From contig OY540819.1 in NCBI GenBank assembly GCA_961205875.1, positions 6,884,501 to 6,948,500 on the forward strand: a DNA stretch of 64,000 nt, in the 5' to 3' direction. Under the pieces are notes generated by a model. The model was not told the origin of the DNA. It did no database searches and saw only the letters and a list, made by a program, of their open reading frames with translations. Source of the DNA: Sialis fuliginosa (Eukaryota > Arthropoda > Insecta > Megaloptera > Sialidae). The translations under genes and the position numbers were made by a program. The first letter of the stretch is position 1. Every line of letters starts with the position of its first letter. This document shows, piece after piece, positions 9,120-21,800 of this stretch.

Positions 9120-11768
9120 AATATAAAAAACACTGGGGATGATAAGTGTAATATGAACTCTCTACTCAACAAATATAAAAATGAAGACATCCAAGATAGA
9201 ATGAAACAAGTAAGAAAATTATATAGTACAAAGGCAAGACTAGATATAAAAAAATTTTTCCTTATAAGTTGTAAAAAGAATAATCTTTTTCCTAAATTTA
9301 TGAATAGTAAATTTGATAATAAAAAAAACTTTATTTCTTTAAGTAATAATAGCAATAAACATAGATATAACAATATTTTAAATAATTTTAAGTACAAGCT
9401 ATTAAATCTGTTAATTTCAGAAACCTTTAGTAATTTAAAAAATAACAAAAATTGTATTAATGAATGTCATAGTTTGCTAAAACAATATCTCACTATATCT
9501 GATTTACAACAAGTTTTTTTCATTGAAAGTTCTATTTATCAATTTACTTATTATAAATCATTTAATGTTGTCATTAATAAATTTAATAAATTGAAGTCTG
9601 AAGCCATGGTTAATGAAAATCAATATATTAATAATTGTATCAATAGTTCTAAACAGATAGTAGATAACTATAATAATAATAAAAATAGAAATTTAATAAT
9701 AAGTAATAACCATGTTTCTAAATATAATAACAAATATAATTGTAAGCTACCAATAGATATTGAATTTAACCCTCTTAAACACAATGAGGAGAATTTTGTT
9801 GTTAATTTAACCTCTAACAAGATACCTGATAATATTAACAATTTATTAAAACTTGGATCAAATTTCAATTTACCCTATAATAATAATAATCTACCTATCA
9901 ATGATATGATTATTTCATTTGAATATGGTATTGACAACCTAGATGAAAATGAAAAAAACTTAATTAGAAATAAATTTATATATAATGTTAATCAGTACAA
10001 GGATAACATGAAAAAAAACAATTTTTTGAATAATAAATATAATTGTTCTCTAATTAAGGATGTTTCTGATGCAAGGAAGTTTTTTAAGGAGAATGAAAAT
10101 ATCAAAGTGATTCGTGCTGATAAAACTAATAAAACCGTATTGATTGATAAAGTAGATTATGATAATAAAATGTATGAGCTGTTAAATGATGGTGAAACAT
10201 ATCTTAAAATACATAAAGACCCCACTAATATTTTCCAGAACAGAAACAATAACATTATTCAAAAATTTTATGAAATGGGTTATATTGATCAAAATTTGAG
10301 TAACCAACTTAAAGTGCATAATAGTACTCCTCCACAAATTTACGGGTTGATAAAATTACATAAAGTAAATAATCCTGTCAGACCTATAGTTGCTTCATAT
10401 AATAGCCCACAACAAAAATTGTCAAAATTTTTCTCTGATATTTTAAAAAATATTACTGCTAATAATAATACCGTGAGAGACTCTTGGGAATTCCATGAAT
10501 TTATTAAAGATTTTCATATACCTAATAAATATAAATTAATTTCACTTGATGTTAAATCATTGTTTACTAACATACCTATCGATACTACTATTGAGATTAT
10601 CACTAATAAATGGGAAGAAATAAAAAAATACACTAATATTGAGAAGGACGATTTTATTGATGGTTTGAAATTTTGTTGCAATACGTCATATTTCCAGTTT
10701 AAAAATCAATTTTATTCACAAATTTATGGAGCACCTATGGGTTCATCTCTATCTGTTGTTTTGGCTGATATTATTATGAACGAACTACAAGAGTCTGTTT
10801 TGAAAAATGTAGATTATGAGATTCCTTTTTTTAAAAGATATGTTGATGACATCATTACAGCAATACCTTCGGATAAAATTGAAACTTTATGCAATAGCTT
10901 TAATTCTTTTCATGATAGATTACAATTTTCTTATGAACTTGAAAATCAAAATAGAGAAATTAGTTTTTTAGATATAAAAATTTTGGTTAACAAACATAAT
11001 AAAGTTGAAACCATATGGTATACTAAACCTACCTGGTCTGCTAGATATTTGAACTACAATTCTAATTCCTCTATTGAACATAAACGTAATGTTATTACTG
11101 CTATTTTAGACCGGGCAATTAAATTCACTAATTTTAAATATAGAAGTCAAATACTCAACAAAGTTTACAATATTTTCTTATTAAATGGTTATCCCATTAA
11201 TTTTCTTAAAAACACTATAAATAATAGACTCAAAAGTATATTTTATGGACATAATAAAAATAGTAAAAGTTTGGCTGTTGCAGAAAATTCCAATTACTCT
11301 TATGATGATCAAATATATTTTTCATTCCCGTATATACCTATTTTATCTGAAAAAATGAAAAGAGTTGTTTCTGGACATAATATAAAAATGATAAACAAAA
11401 ATAAGTATACTACAAAAATTTTTTTTTCTAAATTAAAAAATAAAACTGATAAGATGAAATGTTCTAACGTTATTTATAAACTTAAATGTTCTTGTGATTA
11501 TTCTTACTTAGGGCAATCTAAACAATACTTGCAAAAGAGAATCAACAGTCATAAATATGCTAAAAATGAAGTTACTGCACTTCGTACCCATATACAACAG
11601 ACTGGTCACGAAGTTGAATATGGTGATGTTGAAATTTTAGATTTTCAGCCTATTTTAAAAAAAAGATTACTTAGTGAATCGTTACATATCTTAAAAGAAC
11701 CTAAATGTCTTAACTCTAGAGAAAATCTTAATCACCTCAAAGAATCATATCTAAATTTAATTAAATAA
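9099..11768 (+). CDS. Penelope-like RT / GIY-YIG endonuclease polyprotein
   Basis: This 889-residue intact ORF encodes the retrotransposition enzyme of a PLE. Residues 1-330 are an Asn/Lys-rich N-terminal region. RT motifs follow: RADKTNKT (from R339), IYGLIKLHK with NPVRPIV (about 413-430), SLDVKSLFTNIP (about 480-492), APMGSSLS (about 545), catalytic YVDD (581-584), and FLDIKI followed by YTKPTWSARYLNYNS downstream. The C-terminus is a GIY-YIG endonuclease: Cys788, I792-Y793, Cys797 and Cys799, Y803-L804-G805, R814, H818 and putative catalytic E860. The GIY and YIG tripeptides are degenerate (VIY, YLG). Length fits the Penelope group. The start ATG has context AAGATGG. Flanking pLTRs and a hammerhead candidate about 90 nt upstream support an autonomous, potentially active copy. 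Confidence 0.97.
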   Translation: MVIYMNTNIKNTGDDKCNMNSLLNKYKNEDIQDRMKQVRKLYSTKARLDIKKFFLISCKKNNLFPKFMNSKFDNKKNFISLSNNSNKHRYNNILNNFKYKLLNLLISETFSNLKNNKNCINECHSLLKQYLTISDLQQVFFIESSIYQFTYYKSFNVVINKFNKLKSEAMVNENQYINNCINSSKQIVDNYNNNKNRNLIISNNHVSKYNNKYNCKLPIDIEFNPLKHNEENFVVNLTSNKIPDNINNLLKLGSNFNLPYNNNNLPINDMIISFEYGIDNLDENEKNLIRNKFIYNVNQYKDNMKKNNFLNNKYNCSLIKDVSDARKFFKENENIKVIRADKTNKTVLIDKVDYDNKMYELLNDGETYLKIHKDPTNIFQNRNNNIIQKFYEMGYIDQNLSNQLKVHNSTPPQIYGLIKLHKVNNPVRPIVASYNSPQQKLSKFFSDILKNITANNNTVRDSWEFHEFIKDFHIPNKYKLISLDVKSLFTNIPIDTTIEIITNKWEEIKKYTNIEKDDFIDGLKFCCNTSYFQFKNQFYSQIYGAPMGSSLSVVLADIIMNELQESVLKNVDYEIPFFKRYVDDIITAIPSDKIETLCNSFNSFHDRLQFSYELENQNREISFLDIKILVNKHNKVETIWYTKPTWSARYLNYNSNSSIEHKRNVITAILDRAIKFTNFKYRSQILNKVYNIFLLNGYPINFLKNTINNRLKSIFYGHNKNSKSLAVAENSNYSYDDQIYFSFPYIPILSEKMKRVVSGHNIKMINKNKYTTKIFFSKLKNKTDKMKCSNVIYKLKCSCDYSYLGQSKQYLQKRINSHKYAKNEVTALRTHIQQTGHEVEYGDVEILDFQPILKKRLLSESLHILKEPKCLNSRENLNHLKESYLNLIK

Positions 11769-12679
11769 ATTTTCTTTTTTCCTCTTTCTTCTTCTTTCCA
11801 CGTTTCTTTTTGCTTGTATTGTATGCCATTTTTTGGTTTTTCTATTAATTTTAACTTTTTTCATTTTTGTTTGATTAGGTATATGTTTTAGTTTGATTTT
11901 GTTGGTTTTTGTTCCCTTTTTTTTTCTCTCTTTTTAAAATTTTTAAAAAATTCTTTCTAGGTTACCTTGTACTTGAAATTGACATTTAACATAGATAAGA
12001 TTTTTGTTTTCCATAGATGTAATAAATATAATTAAGTTTGTAATACTAGTGCTTTTCTTTCATTGAAACACTAGTAATTTTATTTCTTTTTTCATGTTTG
12101 TATAATAAATTTGTAACTAGTTTTAAGTAAAAACAATTGATGGTTCTTGTTTAATTAAGTTTTATCTTAGTATAAATACTTTTCAACATGTGATACAATG
12201 TGATACGAATTTTATTTATTTTTAACGTTTTTAAACTAAATTTTTAAGTTTTAATGTTTTAAAGAAATTGTTTTTATATATTGTTTTATCTGTTGGATAT
12301 CACATTTACATATTTTTAGTCTTTTGTACAAGAATGGGTACTTTTTAATATTTAAAAAAAATTTTTTTGATGTAATATGCATCTTTTACTACATACATAT
12401 GGTCACACTAATTACTGTTTAAATTGTAAGTAAAAAAAATATGTTTATATCTATGAATATCTTGTTCATTTGCTTATGTTACTTACTTATGTTTATGATT
12501 TCTTATAGGGATAATTATTAATTTCTGATGAAGACAAAAATGTTGAAAATTAAAATAAGCGCTATTAATTAAAATGATTTGAACATTGGTTTAGTTCTTT
12601 AATTAATATTTTGACCTAAAAAAAACCCCTAAAAAATAGGTATATTTAAATAATATCAAGATGGTCATATATATGAATA

Positions 12680-12681
<2 letters not shown>
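11673..12681 (+). repeat. 3' pLTR of the right PLE copy (1009 bp)
   Basis: Direct repeat of 8111-9119 at offset 3562 bp. It includes the ORF C-terminus, the 3' UTR, a leader with the hammerhead candidate and the first seven codons of a would-be next unit, then stops at (TA)n. No difference from the 5' pLTR was noticed in the parts compared by eye, which points to recent insertion. Confidence 0.95.
12513..12579 (+). ncRNA. Candidate type I hammerhead ribozyme (right copy, 3' pLTR)
   Basis: Same motif as at 8951-9017, shifted by 3562 bp: CTGATGA at 12525-12531, GAAA from 12545, predicted cleavage between 12571 and 12572. It would define the 3' end of the 3562-nt element RNA. Confidence 0.55.

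Positions 12682-12716
<35 letters not shown>
12682..12716. repeat. (TA)n microsatellite, right flank of PLE composite
   Basis: A run of TA dinucleotides immediately follows the last base of the 3' pLTR, mirroring the left flank. Confidence 0.9.
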
Positions 12717-12719
<3 letters not shown>

Positions 12720-15700
12720 CTAACATACTTGGAAGGTTAAACAATAATGAAAAAAATGATTGTCATTTAAAGAACAACGAAATCGAAACAAAAGCTTATA
12801 CATTATTATACATATCTTCGATATACCGAAAAATGGGTAGAACATAAATTTTAGATGATAATATTATCTGCAACAGTTAATAGAAATATTTTTATTACGA
12901 ATCATTTCAAAAATAAATAATGTTATTTTGTTAAAATTTCAAGTCAGATTTTTTCATGATTACTATAATTTATTACACAACTTCTTTTCATGTATATTTA
13001 AAAGAAATTAAAGTGATTATTTACGCATTTACTAATAGGCCCAATTCTGTTTTTGCACGGTAGATACATACAGCCTATCATCGTGTAAAAAAATATTTAT
13101 TTATATAATTTTAAAGGAAAATTTAACAAGAAAAAGAACTTCACTGTTCGAAAATAATAAATTGTATAAATATAACACTAATTTTCAATCATTATTAATG
13201 GCTTATAATCTTTTTTTTTAGATTTTGCGGGGGAGGGGGGTAATAACAAATTTATATCTAGAAATCTAGAAAATTTGAGTACAAACTTACAGATGATTCA
13301 ATTGTTTCAATATTTTCCTGAGAAGTTTAATTTATAAATATTTATTTATCGTGATTATTAATCAAATTAAGTTTTTCTTGTCAAACTGAAAATACATCGA
13401 TAACCATATTTGGTTTTATAAATATATTAATAAACAAGAAATTATTAATTTAAAACGCATCATTATTTTTCAATATTTATATATTATTTTGTACACGAAC
13501 GATGACAGAATGTCACCTCACATTTCCTATCGGAGGCATCCTTAACAAAGAAGTAAATCTATATCTGATTCAATACATAAAGCGAAAACTAATGAGGCGA
13601 TTGTTTTTTATTCATGGAGGCACGTGATGAGTCGGAATAAATTATTACTAACCGTACCTTCATTAATGGCATTTTGTTGCCTATATATATTATTTAATTT
13701 TTATGGAAAATATAATTAACTTTTACGAAAGAACACATTCAATTTGGGTCAATAAAATATTTTTATATTAATAAAAATATAGATTTACAATTAACCTAAT
13801 TTGCTGAAATATACGAGTATATACATGCATATAAATTTATAAAATGGTGATTTTTAGGAACCACTAAAATAATTATATTTTATTATCAATTTATCTTTTT
13901 ATTATTTGTTAAAAATTCTCCACATATTTTTTTGTAATTAATTATTCACTTATCATATAGCCTAAAGTTATTCTAAAGAACATTTAAATTGCCACCAAAA
14001 TCAGATCTGAAAAAAAATTCGTAAAACTATACAAATTAATGTATTGCAAACGAATTTTGTAAACAAGACAAAACTTACATACCTATAAGAGCTTTCTAAA
14101 AAGGTTGAAGTTAAACATTTGCTAAGAACATAAGTAGAAATGAATTACTAGACGTTCGAAATTTTGTAGAATTCCAATTTGTTATCACTGTTAGATATAT
14201 AAATAGTTTATTAACTAAAATAAATTTATTCAATACACGAATACTTGTACTTTACTTCTTAAATCTTAATTCAGCAATTAAATAAACAAACCATAGATGC
14301 ATGTTACGTACTTTTATATTACATTAAAATAGAATTCAGTGCTGCGTCTTGCGCATGCGCACAAACAAAAGAGGTTTTTACGAACAGCTTTTCATAGGGA
14401 TCGCATTAATGCTAGAATAATTATGCATAATTTTACATTACCAAGATACAATAGTTTGCATTTATTTGCATAACGACAATAGTAAAAATGTAAACAAATA
14501 AAATATTAACATACAAAGCAGAATGTATCTAAACTGAATAAACATATGTAAAAACAAAGACTTTTGCTTTGTTAATTTAAAAATAAAACAAAATCATATG
14601 TGAATAAATCTTTGTGTTTGTTTAACAAAACAAATACAAACATAAACATATTTGTTGAGATTTTGTATTGGTTCTAGTTTATTTTCCACACCTACGATGT
14701 AGAAACACTAACAGAGTTTAGCAAATAAAATAAAGTATTATATGTTTGTACACAGGTTTAAAATACCTTTCGATATATCGATGTTAGCTTTATAAATCGA
14801 TTGTACAAATACTTTCATTCTAGTGTAAAAAGTTTCATATTTTAAAATATTTATTAACTTTCGTATAATTTTATTTGATAAATAAAGGAATATATTTAAA
14901 TAGAGACAAAAATACTGCTATTATAACGTTTTTACCCTTTAAATAGTTAAAATAACATAATATAGTATCGTTCTATAAATATTAAAAACACATAATTTTA
15001 CAAATATACTTATATTTTCAATTAAAAAATTTTTATGATTCATGTAACAATTTTTATAGTTATTTTTTTAATTTTTCTAAATGTAATTTAAAATGTTTGT
15101 AATAAAAAAGTTATATAAAATAGAATTATAGATTGATGGAAAGATTTTTTTATTGAAAAATCCAATCAGAATAAGAAAAAAGGTGTAACCCGATAAGATT
15201 GATGTATTGACAATAGAAATACAAAGGAATAGAAAGGAAAAGAAACGGTAAAGGATTTGAACGTGTCTGAGGTAGACATTAGGGAGATCAACACCGTAAG
15301 AAATGGCATACAATGTGTATATATTTATTCTAACACCTATGAATACATGTGTGTTTGTATCTATACTCGTAAAAAAATATATTTGTAAATTGTATATAAA
15401 CTTTTGTATTTCAAAAACGAAGATAATTTTGCCAAAACATACCTACTACTATGTAGTATATACTAGATATTGTTAAAAATGTAATATTAAATAATTTACC
15501 TAATAATCACAAAACTTTTTTTTTTAATTACCTATTTCCCAATCAAAGGAAACTTTCTTTATCAATTATTAAAATAAACTGCTCATTATATTCAATAAAG
15601 ACAAAAACAAGTACATCATTAAAATAATAACTATAATTATTCTACGTTGAACTTTTTTGAAATTAAAAAAATAACTTTGGCTCGTTTCAGTAAAAAGTAT

Positions 15701-15758
15701 ATGAATATATATTACTACAGTTAACATAAAATAAGTTTGATTTGATATAAACCCTTTA
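12717..15758. other. AT-rich non-coding DNA with one balanced-composition island
   Basis: No coding region is supported. About 13495-13680 has higher GC and complex sequence (for example GAGGCACGTGATGAGTCGG) and could be regulatory. The minus-strand open frame at 15077-15313 is hydrophobic low-complexity sequence with no recognisable family. Nothing else is seen. Confidence 0.5.
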
Positions 15759-17261
15759 AAAGGCTGTAGCCGGGTAAGCATGCAAAACATGCCTTTACAT
15801 GGATTTGGCTGATTATTTTTTTGGAAGTCACATTCTATTAAACATTCAACCTGACCAAATATTAGCTTCCAAAAATTTATAGTTTTCGAAAAAAAAAATT
15901 TGATAATCTTTCAGTCAAATTTGATGGTGCTTGAAATATATTATAGAGGTACTTATGACTCATCAGAGGTAATTTTATTATGATCCTCTGTACATAATAA
16001 ACCAGAAAAAAAAATTAATAAAATTTAAAAAATCAAAAAAGACCATGTTGTCTTCGGAGGGCAATCACAATTTTTTTATATATTATACCTTGTATGTACC
16101 CAAACAACATATCAAAATCCCAAATTGATACAAAGGGTATAACATACTCGTATAAATTCGCATGCGGTCGTATCGGAGTGGCGCGAGCGTGGCGCGGGCG
16201 AGTGCAAGTGTCTTAATACTTTTAAAATATCTCTAATTTGTTGCTAAACAGGACTGGGCTAGCCCAGAGGCATATCAAAAATTTGACGGGGCCCATAGCC
16301 TGACAAAAACAAAATATAGAGGCCGTAGCCGGGAATAAATGAGAACTGCTCCATTGAATTAATTTTACAATTTTTTTTCTCATAGGTTGCTTTTTAAGTA
16401 ATAAAAAATCGCCCCAAATCGCTTAGAAATGTTTATAATCGACTTTAGTAGTTACAAATCACATTTCCGCTGTGAACTAGCGAATCTTCTTCCATTAAAA
16501 ACTATAGACAAGATTATTTTTTTTTTATAAAAATTATCTGAGCAAAAATGAATATATTGAAGCACAGACATTTAGGGCGATTTAATTTTACTTAAAAAGC
16601 AACCTATGAGAAAAAAAATTTGTTAAATTGATTCAATGGAGCAGTTCCCATATATTCCCGGGTACGGCCTCTATATTTTGTTTTTGTCAGACTATGGGCC
16701 CCATCAAATTTTCGATATGCCTCTGGGCTAGCCCAGTCCTGTTTAGCAACAAATTAGAGATATTTTAAAAGTATTAAGACACTTGCACTCGCCCGCGTCA
16801 CGCTCGCGCCACTCCGATACGACCGCATGCGAATTTATACGAGTATGTTATACCCTTTGTATCAATTTGGGATTTTGATATGTTGTTTGGGTACATACAA
16901 GGTATAATATATAAAAAAATTGTGATTGCCCTCCGAAGACAACATGGTCTTTTTTGATTTTTTAAATTTTATTAATTTTTTTTTCTGGTTTATTATGTAC
17001 AGAGGATTATAATAAAATTACCTCTGATGAGTCATAAGTACCTCTATAATATATTTCAAGCACCATCAAATTTGACTGACAGATTATCAAAAAAAAATTT
17101 TTTTTTTAAAATCAAAAAAAATTTTTTTTTTCGAAAACTATAAATTTTTGGAAGCTAATATTTGGTCAGGTTGAATGTTTAATAGAATGTGATTTCCAAA
17201 AAAATAATCAGCCAAATCCATGTAAAGGCATGTTTTGCATGCTTACCCGGCTACAACCTTT
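15759..17261. mobile_element. Long foldback / MITE-like inverted repeat element, about 1.5 kb
   Basis: The termini are AAAGGCTGTAGCCGGGTAAG on the left and its near reverse complement on the right (one C/T change). Arms of about 660-690 bp run inward, with small indels in A/T runs, to a central unpaired region at about 16420-16570. No transposase is encoded. Target-site duplication is unclear (left TTTA, right ATCT). A second GTAGCCGGG-type motif within each arm (16325 and its partner near 16660) suggests an inner older terminus or duplicated end. Confidence 0.85.
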
Positions 17262-18037
17262 ATCTACAATATATATAAAACATATATTATACAAATGTAT
17301 TTTTATAAAAATGTATTATTCCTATTTTCTAGTCCTAGTAACGATTGTTTCCTAGATTTAATGTCGAATTTGCCCTTGAATTCAAATAATATAATATATT
17401 TTTGTAGATAGTGGATTTAAATAGATAATTATTTCCAAGCGCCTCCACCATTAAATATAGTTCTATTACTATATAGGTAACAAGGTTAAATAAAATATAC
17501 CAATATGTTATTGATAGGAAAATATTGATATTTTATACAGGATGCATATTAAATAAACTATATTGTTATTTAAAAGTATCATATGCGGTGAAAACTATAT
17601 AAAATTTGTATCTGAAAATGTACAATCAGAAAACTTTTGATTTAAATATGCATGTATTATTGTATATGTTATGAATGTTTTCCTGCAACGTATATAATTT
17701 TTATTTTGTGATATATGGGCACAATGTAAATATAAATTATATGTTACTATTGTGCATGTCAATAATATTCAAATAACAACATTAAAAAATATGATAATGC
17801 ATTTATACGTAACATTCATTTCGATGCATAAACTTCTTATACTATATTATTATTTATACGTAATAATAGTGTTTCATTTGTTGTAACTTGTGTAAATAGT
17901 GTTTTTCAGTGATGTTACTAGGAGATAACTGTTCTATTTTATTGAATAATACAATATACATAAGTTTAAAAATACTTTTATTACGCTACAGGTATCCTCA
18001 ATTATTTTTCAATCGATAACTAACCTACTTTCATATA
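17262..18037. other. AT-rich non-coding DNA
   Basis: Nothing coding. A weak imperfect hairpin (GGGCACAATG ... ATTGTGCATG) lies at about 17718-17760. No other feature is seen. Confidence 0.5.
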
Positions 18038-18807
18038 TTACTTCCATGTTCCGAAGGAAATGGAAGTATTGTAATACCATCGAAAAATAGTGTCCGAGAA
18101 AATGACAAATTCTGATTGTACTAACTTCAAAACTTAAAGAAAAGTTAATTTCCGCATGGCGGCTGTGCGTGTGTCTGTGTGTCTGTGCGGATGTAGAATT
18201 TTCTTTCGTTCACGATAACTACTGTAAAAATGCACCGATCTGAATTATTTTTGGGGAAAATGTTTGTCTCAGTGAGTACTCCAGACCTATTGTTTTTGGT
18301 GCTAATCGGATTAGGGGTTTTGGAAATATTCGAAATTTTGTAACTTTTTTAGTCTAAAAAGTGAATATTGCGAGTATTATCTCAATAATTTTGATAAGAT
18401 TTGGTACATTTGCAGTTCAATTGAATCTAAGGGACATTTATTATTTGTACGTGCCTAAACAGCCATTAAAGGGGTGAAAAACACACTTAAAATTTGAATT
18501 TTAAATACTAATATGTCATTAATTCATATTGCCTTGGAAACAAATGCAACTAAATTCAAATTGTCAAATTAGTTTTTCTACGAATGTGAATGATGTCTTT
18601 GACATTAGAAAACTAATATTTATGTACAAATGGCAAAAAGAGCTGTAACCGTTGTAAGTATATATGTTTTTTTAGTGTATTACGATATGTATATTCATAG
18701 TAGTAGGTTATATAAATAAAATATTTAAAAAAATGTATATTTAAAAATTATTTAAAAAGATAGAAAGAACATGGAAGTCATGTATGGTTCTCCATACCGA
18801 TATTTTT
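18038..18807 (+). repeat. Dispersed repeat family A, copy 1
   Basis: About 770 bp, closely matching 56461-57224 in the same orientation. It begins TTACTTCCATGTTC and carries GAACATGGAAGT near the end (18767-18778), a 12-bp subterminal inverted repeat. This is followed by the hairpin GTATGG TTCT CCATAC before the end. No ORF is present. It behaves as a non-autonomous mobile element; the class is uncertain. Confidence 0.85.
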
Positions 18808-21800
18808 TATATTTGATTGCAATTTGTATGTTTACATGTTAAGTACATTATAATAAATAATCTTTGGTCATAACATGATAAGTGACGTTATGGCAGTTTT
18901 CTGATGTATGCTTACAATTAGTATGCTTACTTTATTCCAATTTAGTTTTTATGTTCTTTCGTTTGGTCTATTCATAGTATCAGCATTATTTCTAAACAGA
19001 CACACTACAAACTTCAAATTGCTCTCATGAGAAATCGTATTTTTTGTAGATAAAACTATTAATATATTAAATACATATAATGATTTATAACACCTGATTC
19101 ATATGTACTTGATTATAATTTACAAGTATTAATTATTGTTTAGAAAAAGTTTTATGTATTTAATCTTGACAAATCGTTTTGGTTTTTATACATATGTGCG
19201 TATATGTATTAAATATTTATCGTGTTGAATTTTTAAATGGAATAATATTACTAAATACGCAAACAACATTAAAATTCGTGTTGACATTGTAAATACTGGA
19301 TAATAGATTTTACAAAAACAGAAAAATAGTTTCGAAAAATTCAATAATAATACAATAAAAACCAACACAGCTGTAGACAAATGTTTTCCTTTCTCATGTT
19401 AATAAATAAATGTAAAGCACGAAAATACTTCCGCTCCATCTATGATGGAAACAGTGAACTATATCCAAGACATGAACCAATGATGTCATAAAATAGCGAC
19501 ATCTTTATGAGGATCTGTAAACGAATATTTGACATTTTGATTACAAAATAGAATTAATTTATTATTTATTGTAGAGTTGGTAATGCAGGAAACGTGTGGT
19601 ATTGAACGTGGGTATATTTCTACTCCCACAACGGGAGTAAAATAGATGAATAACTCATGGCCAGACAATTTTCCGCTATTTTCATTTTTAATAAATGTTC
19701 TATACAGAGCCGTATAGTGGTAACTATTAATAAAACTTTTTAAATTAATTATTTAGTTGGGCTTTGAAAATAGCTGAGTTGATTTTATATTCATTAAAAT
19801 TTGTATAAAGGCTGAAAATTATGCCATAGGTTTTTAATAAAAGCACAAAAACAAATTAACTAATCTTTACAATGTAATTAAAATATTAACTGCAAAAGAA
19901 AAACATATTTTTTGTATCTTCAAAAAGTATTAAAGTTTTATTATATAAATGATAAATTATAAAACTATGCTAAGGTATATTATTTATTAAGTGATAAAAG
20001 TATTTAATTATATTCAAGAGATCCCATAAATAGACATAAACAAAACAATGGTATTTCTTATTTTAAATATTTCACCTGACCTGATACCCTCAACTTATAA
20101 TTTATTTTGCCTCCGCAGAATTCTCTTACAAGTAAGAAATACAATTGCTTGGAAAAATTGAAACTTGTAACAGTAATATAAAAATATGTACATTGTACAT
20201 TTTGTACATGTGTCCCAAGACTGTGTCAAAGTTCAATATTTCATTTATTATAACAAATGGAAGAAAACTTTAAATACAAAAGTTGTCAGGTTCGACAAAC
20301 CGCATATTTTAAAAAAACGTTACATTTATATAGGCTGTCCCATAAGTGCGTTACAAATCAAAGTTATGTTTTTTTAAATACAATGTATTTTTTTTTATTG
20401 ATAATCTAAAAGCATTTATTTTTTGAATATTTTGATATGTAGATAGAATAAAATATAAAAATAAATAAACAACCAATTTTTTTTAACAGTATCGTAGTGT
20501 TCAATTCATATGTTTCCCTTTCATGACCTACTTAAGAGCATGTTATTTATATTTAATGTGCATTGTTTGAACCCCAGATTCAATAATATTCATGACACAG
20601 ACGTTATCATACGTGTTATGCAACAATTAAGGATTCACGACTAACTGTGGTGCCATCTAGTGAATAATTTATGTATCAATTACTATATACACACAACCTC
20701 TACTATCTATGATCTCCTTTATTCCTCTTCCTTACATTATTCAATGCACACACGTATTTTCTATCTTGTTCTACCAGTTTATGTGTTTGTATAATAATGC
20801 ACTGTCTTTAATAATAACAATTATATAGTGTTTTATATGCAGATTGTTTCATTTTATTTTTAGTTTATAGCGTGAAGTTTTTGTCTTTTTTATTTGCTTG
20901 TTTGTTGTTTATTATTTGAATTAAAGTAGTATTTAATGTACAGTAACACGAATATATTTGTTTGTCTAATTCTTAAATTATTTTTTAACACGAGATTGTA
21001 CTTAAATGATAAAATAAATAAGAATAAAGTGAAAGTTAGTAATTCTAATTTATGGTATATTTTTTAATCAATTCGTATTTTTCAGTAATGGATTTTAAAA
21101 TATAGTGTGAACTGGGGAAAAATAATATTATTTTAGAACAAAAATCAATTGCTCGAACGTCACAAATTATTTAAAAAATGGTTTTACCATTTTGTTAATT
21201 AATACCATTAAAATATAAAACTATGTACATTAAATATCATGCCTAGCACATATTACGCCTACCATCTTAAAGATAGTAGGTAAATAGGGAGAAGGGTAAA
21301 ATATTTAAATTAAAAATGTACATGAGATATACATTGCAATGGCCAAATTGAAAAATACATAAAACTTTTATTTCTCAATTAAAGTATTTTAATTATTCAC
21401 CTCTTCCAAATATTCTATGTCCAAAAAAATAAAGGTAAGAGGAGGAACTTAAAATTTATATATCAATAAGAGATGCGAGTTTAAGGTAATGAAACTTTTC
21501 TTATATGCTTTTACGAGTTTGGTGCATTTTATTCAATAAATATAGTTAAGTTAATATAAACTATAACATGATGAAAGATGATTTAAGAGAAAAGTTTATT
21601 TTAATAGTGTTTTCCGTATTTATAAAATAATCCATCATGTTATCGTTATAATGTATCATAGAAAAAGTAATAAAACTTTTAGTAGTGATATTAAAAATCG
21701 ATTTATATACTCTTATCTTACAATTTTATCTCATATTTATTTATATTTTTATATTTATAATAAATAAACAAAAGATATTAACCTAGACGAATAATAATCA

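Larger units (their letters stand above)
4262..12681. mobile_element. Penelope-like element composite: inverted copy plus pLTR-flanked copy
   Basis: Two nearly full units face away from each other. Positions in the left arm (4262-8111) and right arm (8803-12652) sum to 16914 at every point checked, with no indel, so the arms are 3850-bp inverted repeats around a 691-bp spacer (8112-8802). The right unit is flanked by direct repeats 8111-9119 and 11673-12681. The left unit is truncated at its 5' side at 8111. An intact element with a terminal pLTR and an inverted partner copy is a known PLE arrangement. Here the inverted copy is exceptional in keeping a complete ORF. Both outer ends lie in (TA)n, and no other target-site duplication can be resolved there. 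Confidence 0.95.

Noticed and set aside
15077..15313. 78-codon hydrophobic minus-strand ORF
   Set aside because: Resembles a membrane protein only through T/A-rich codons. No family, splice sites or conservation evidence.
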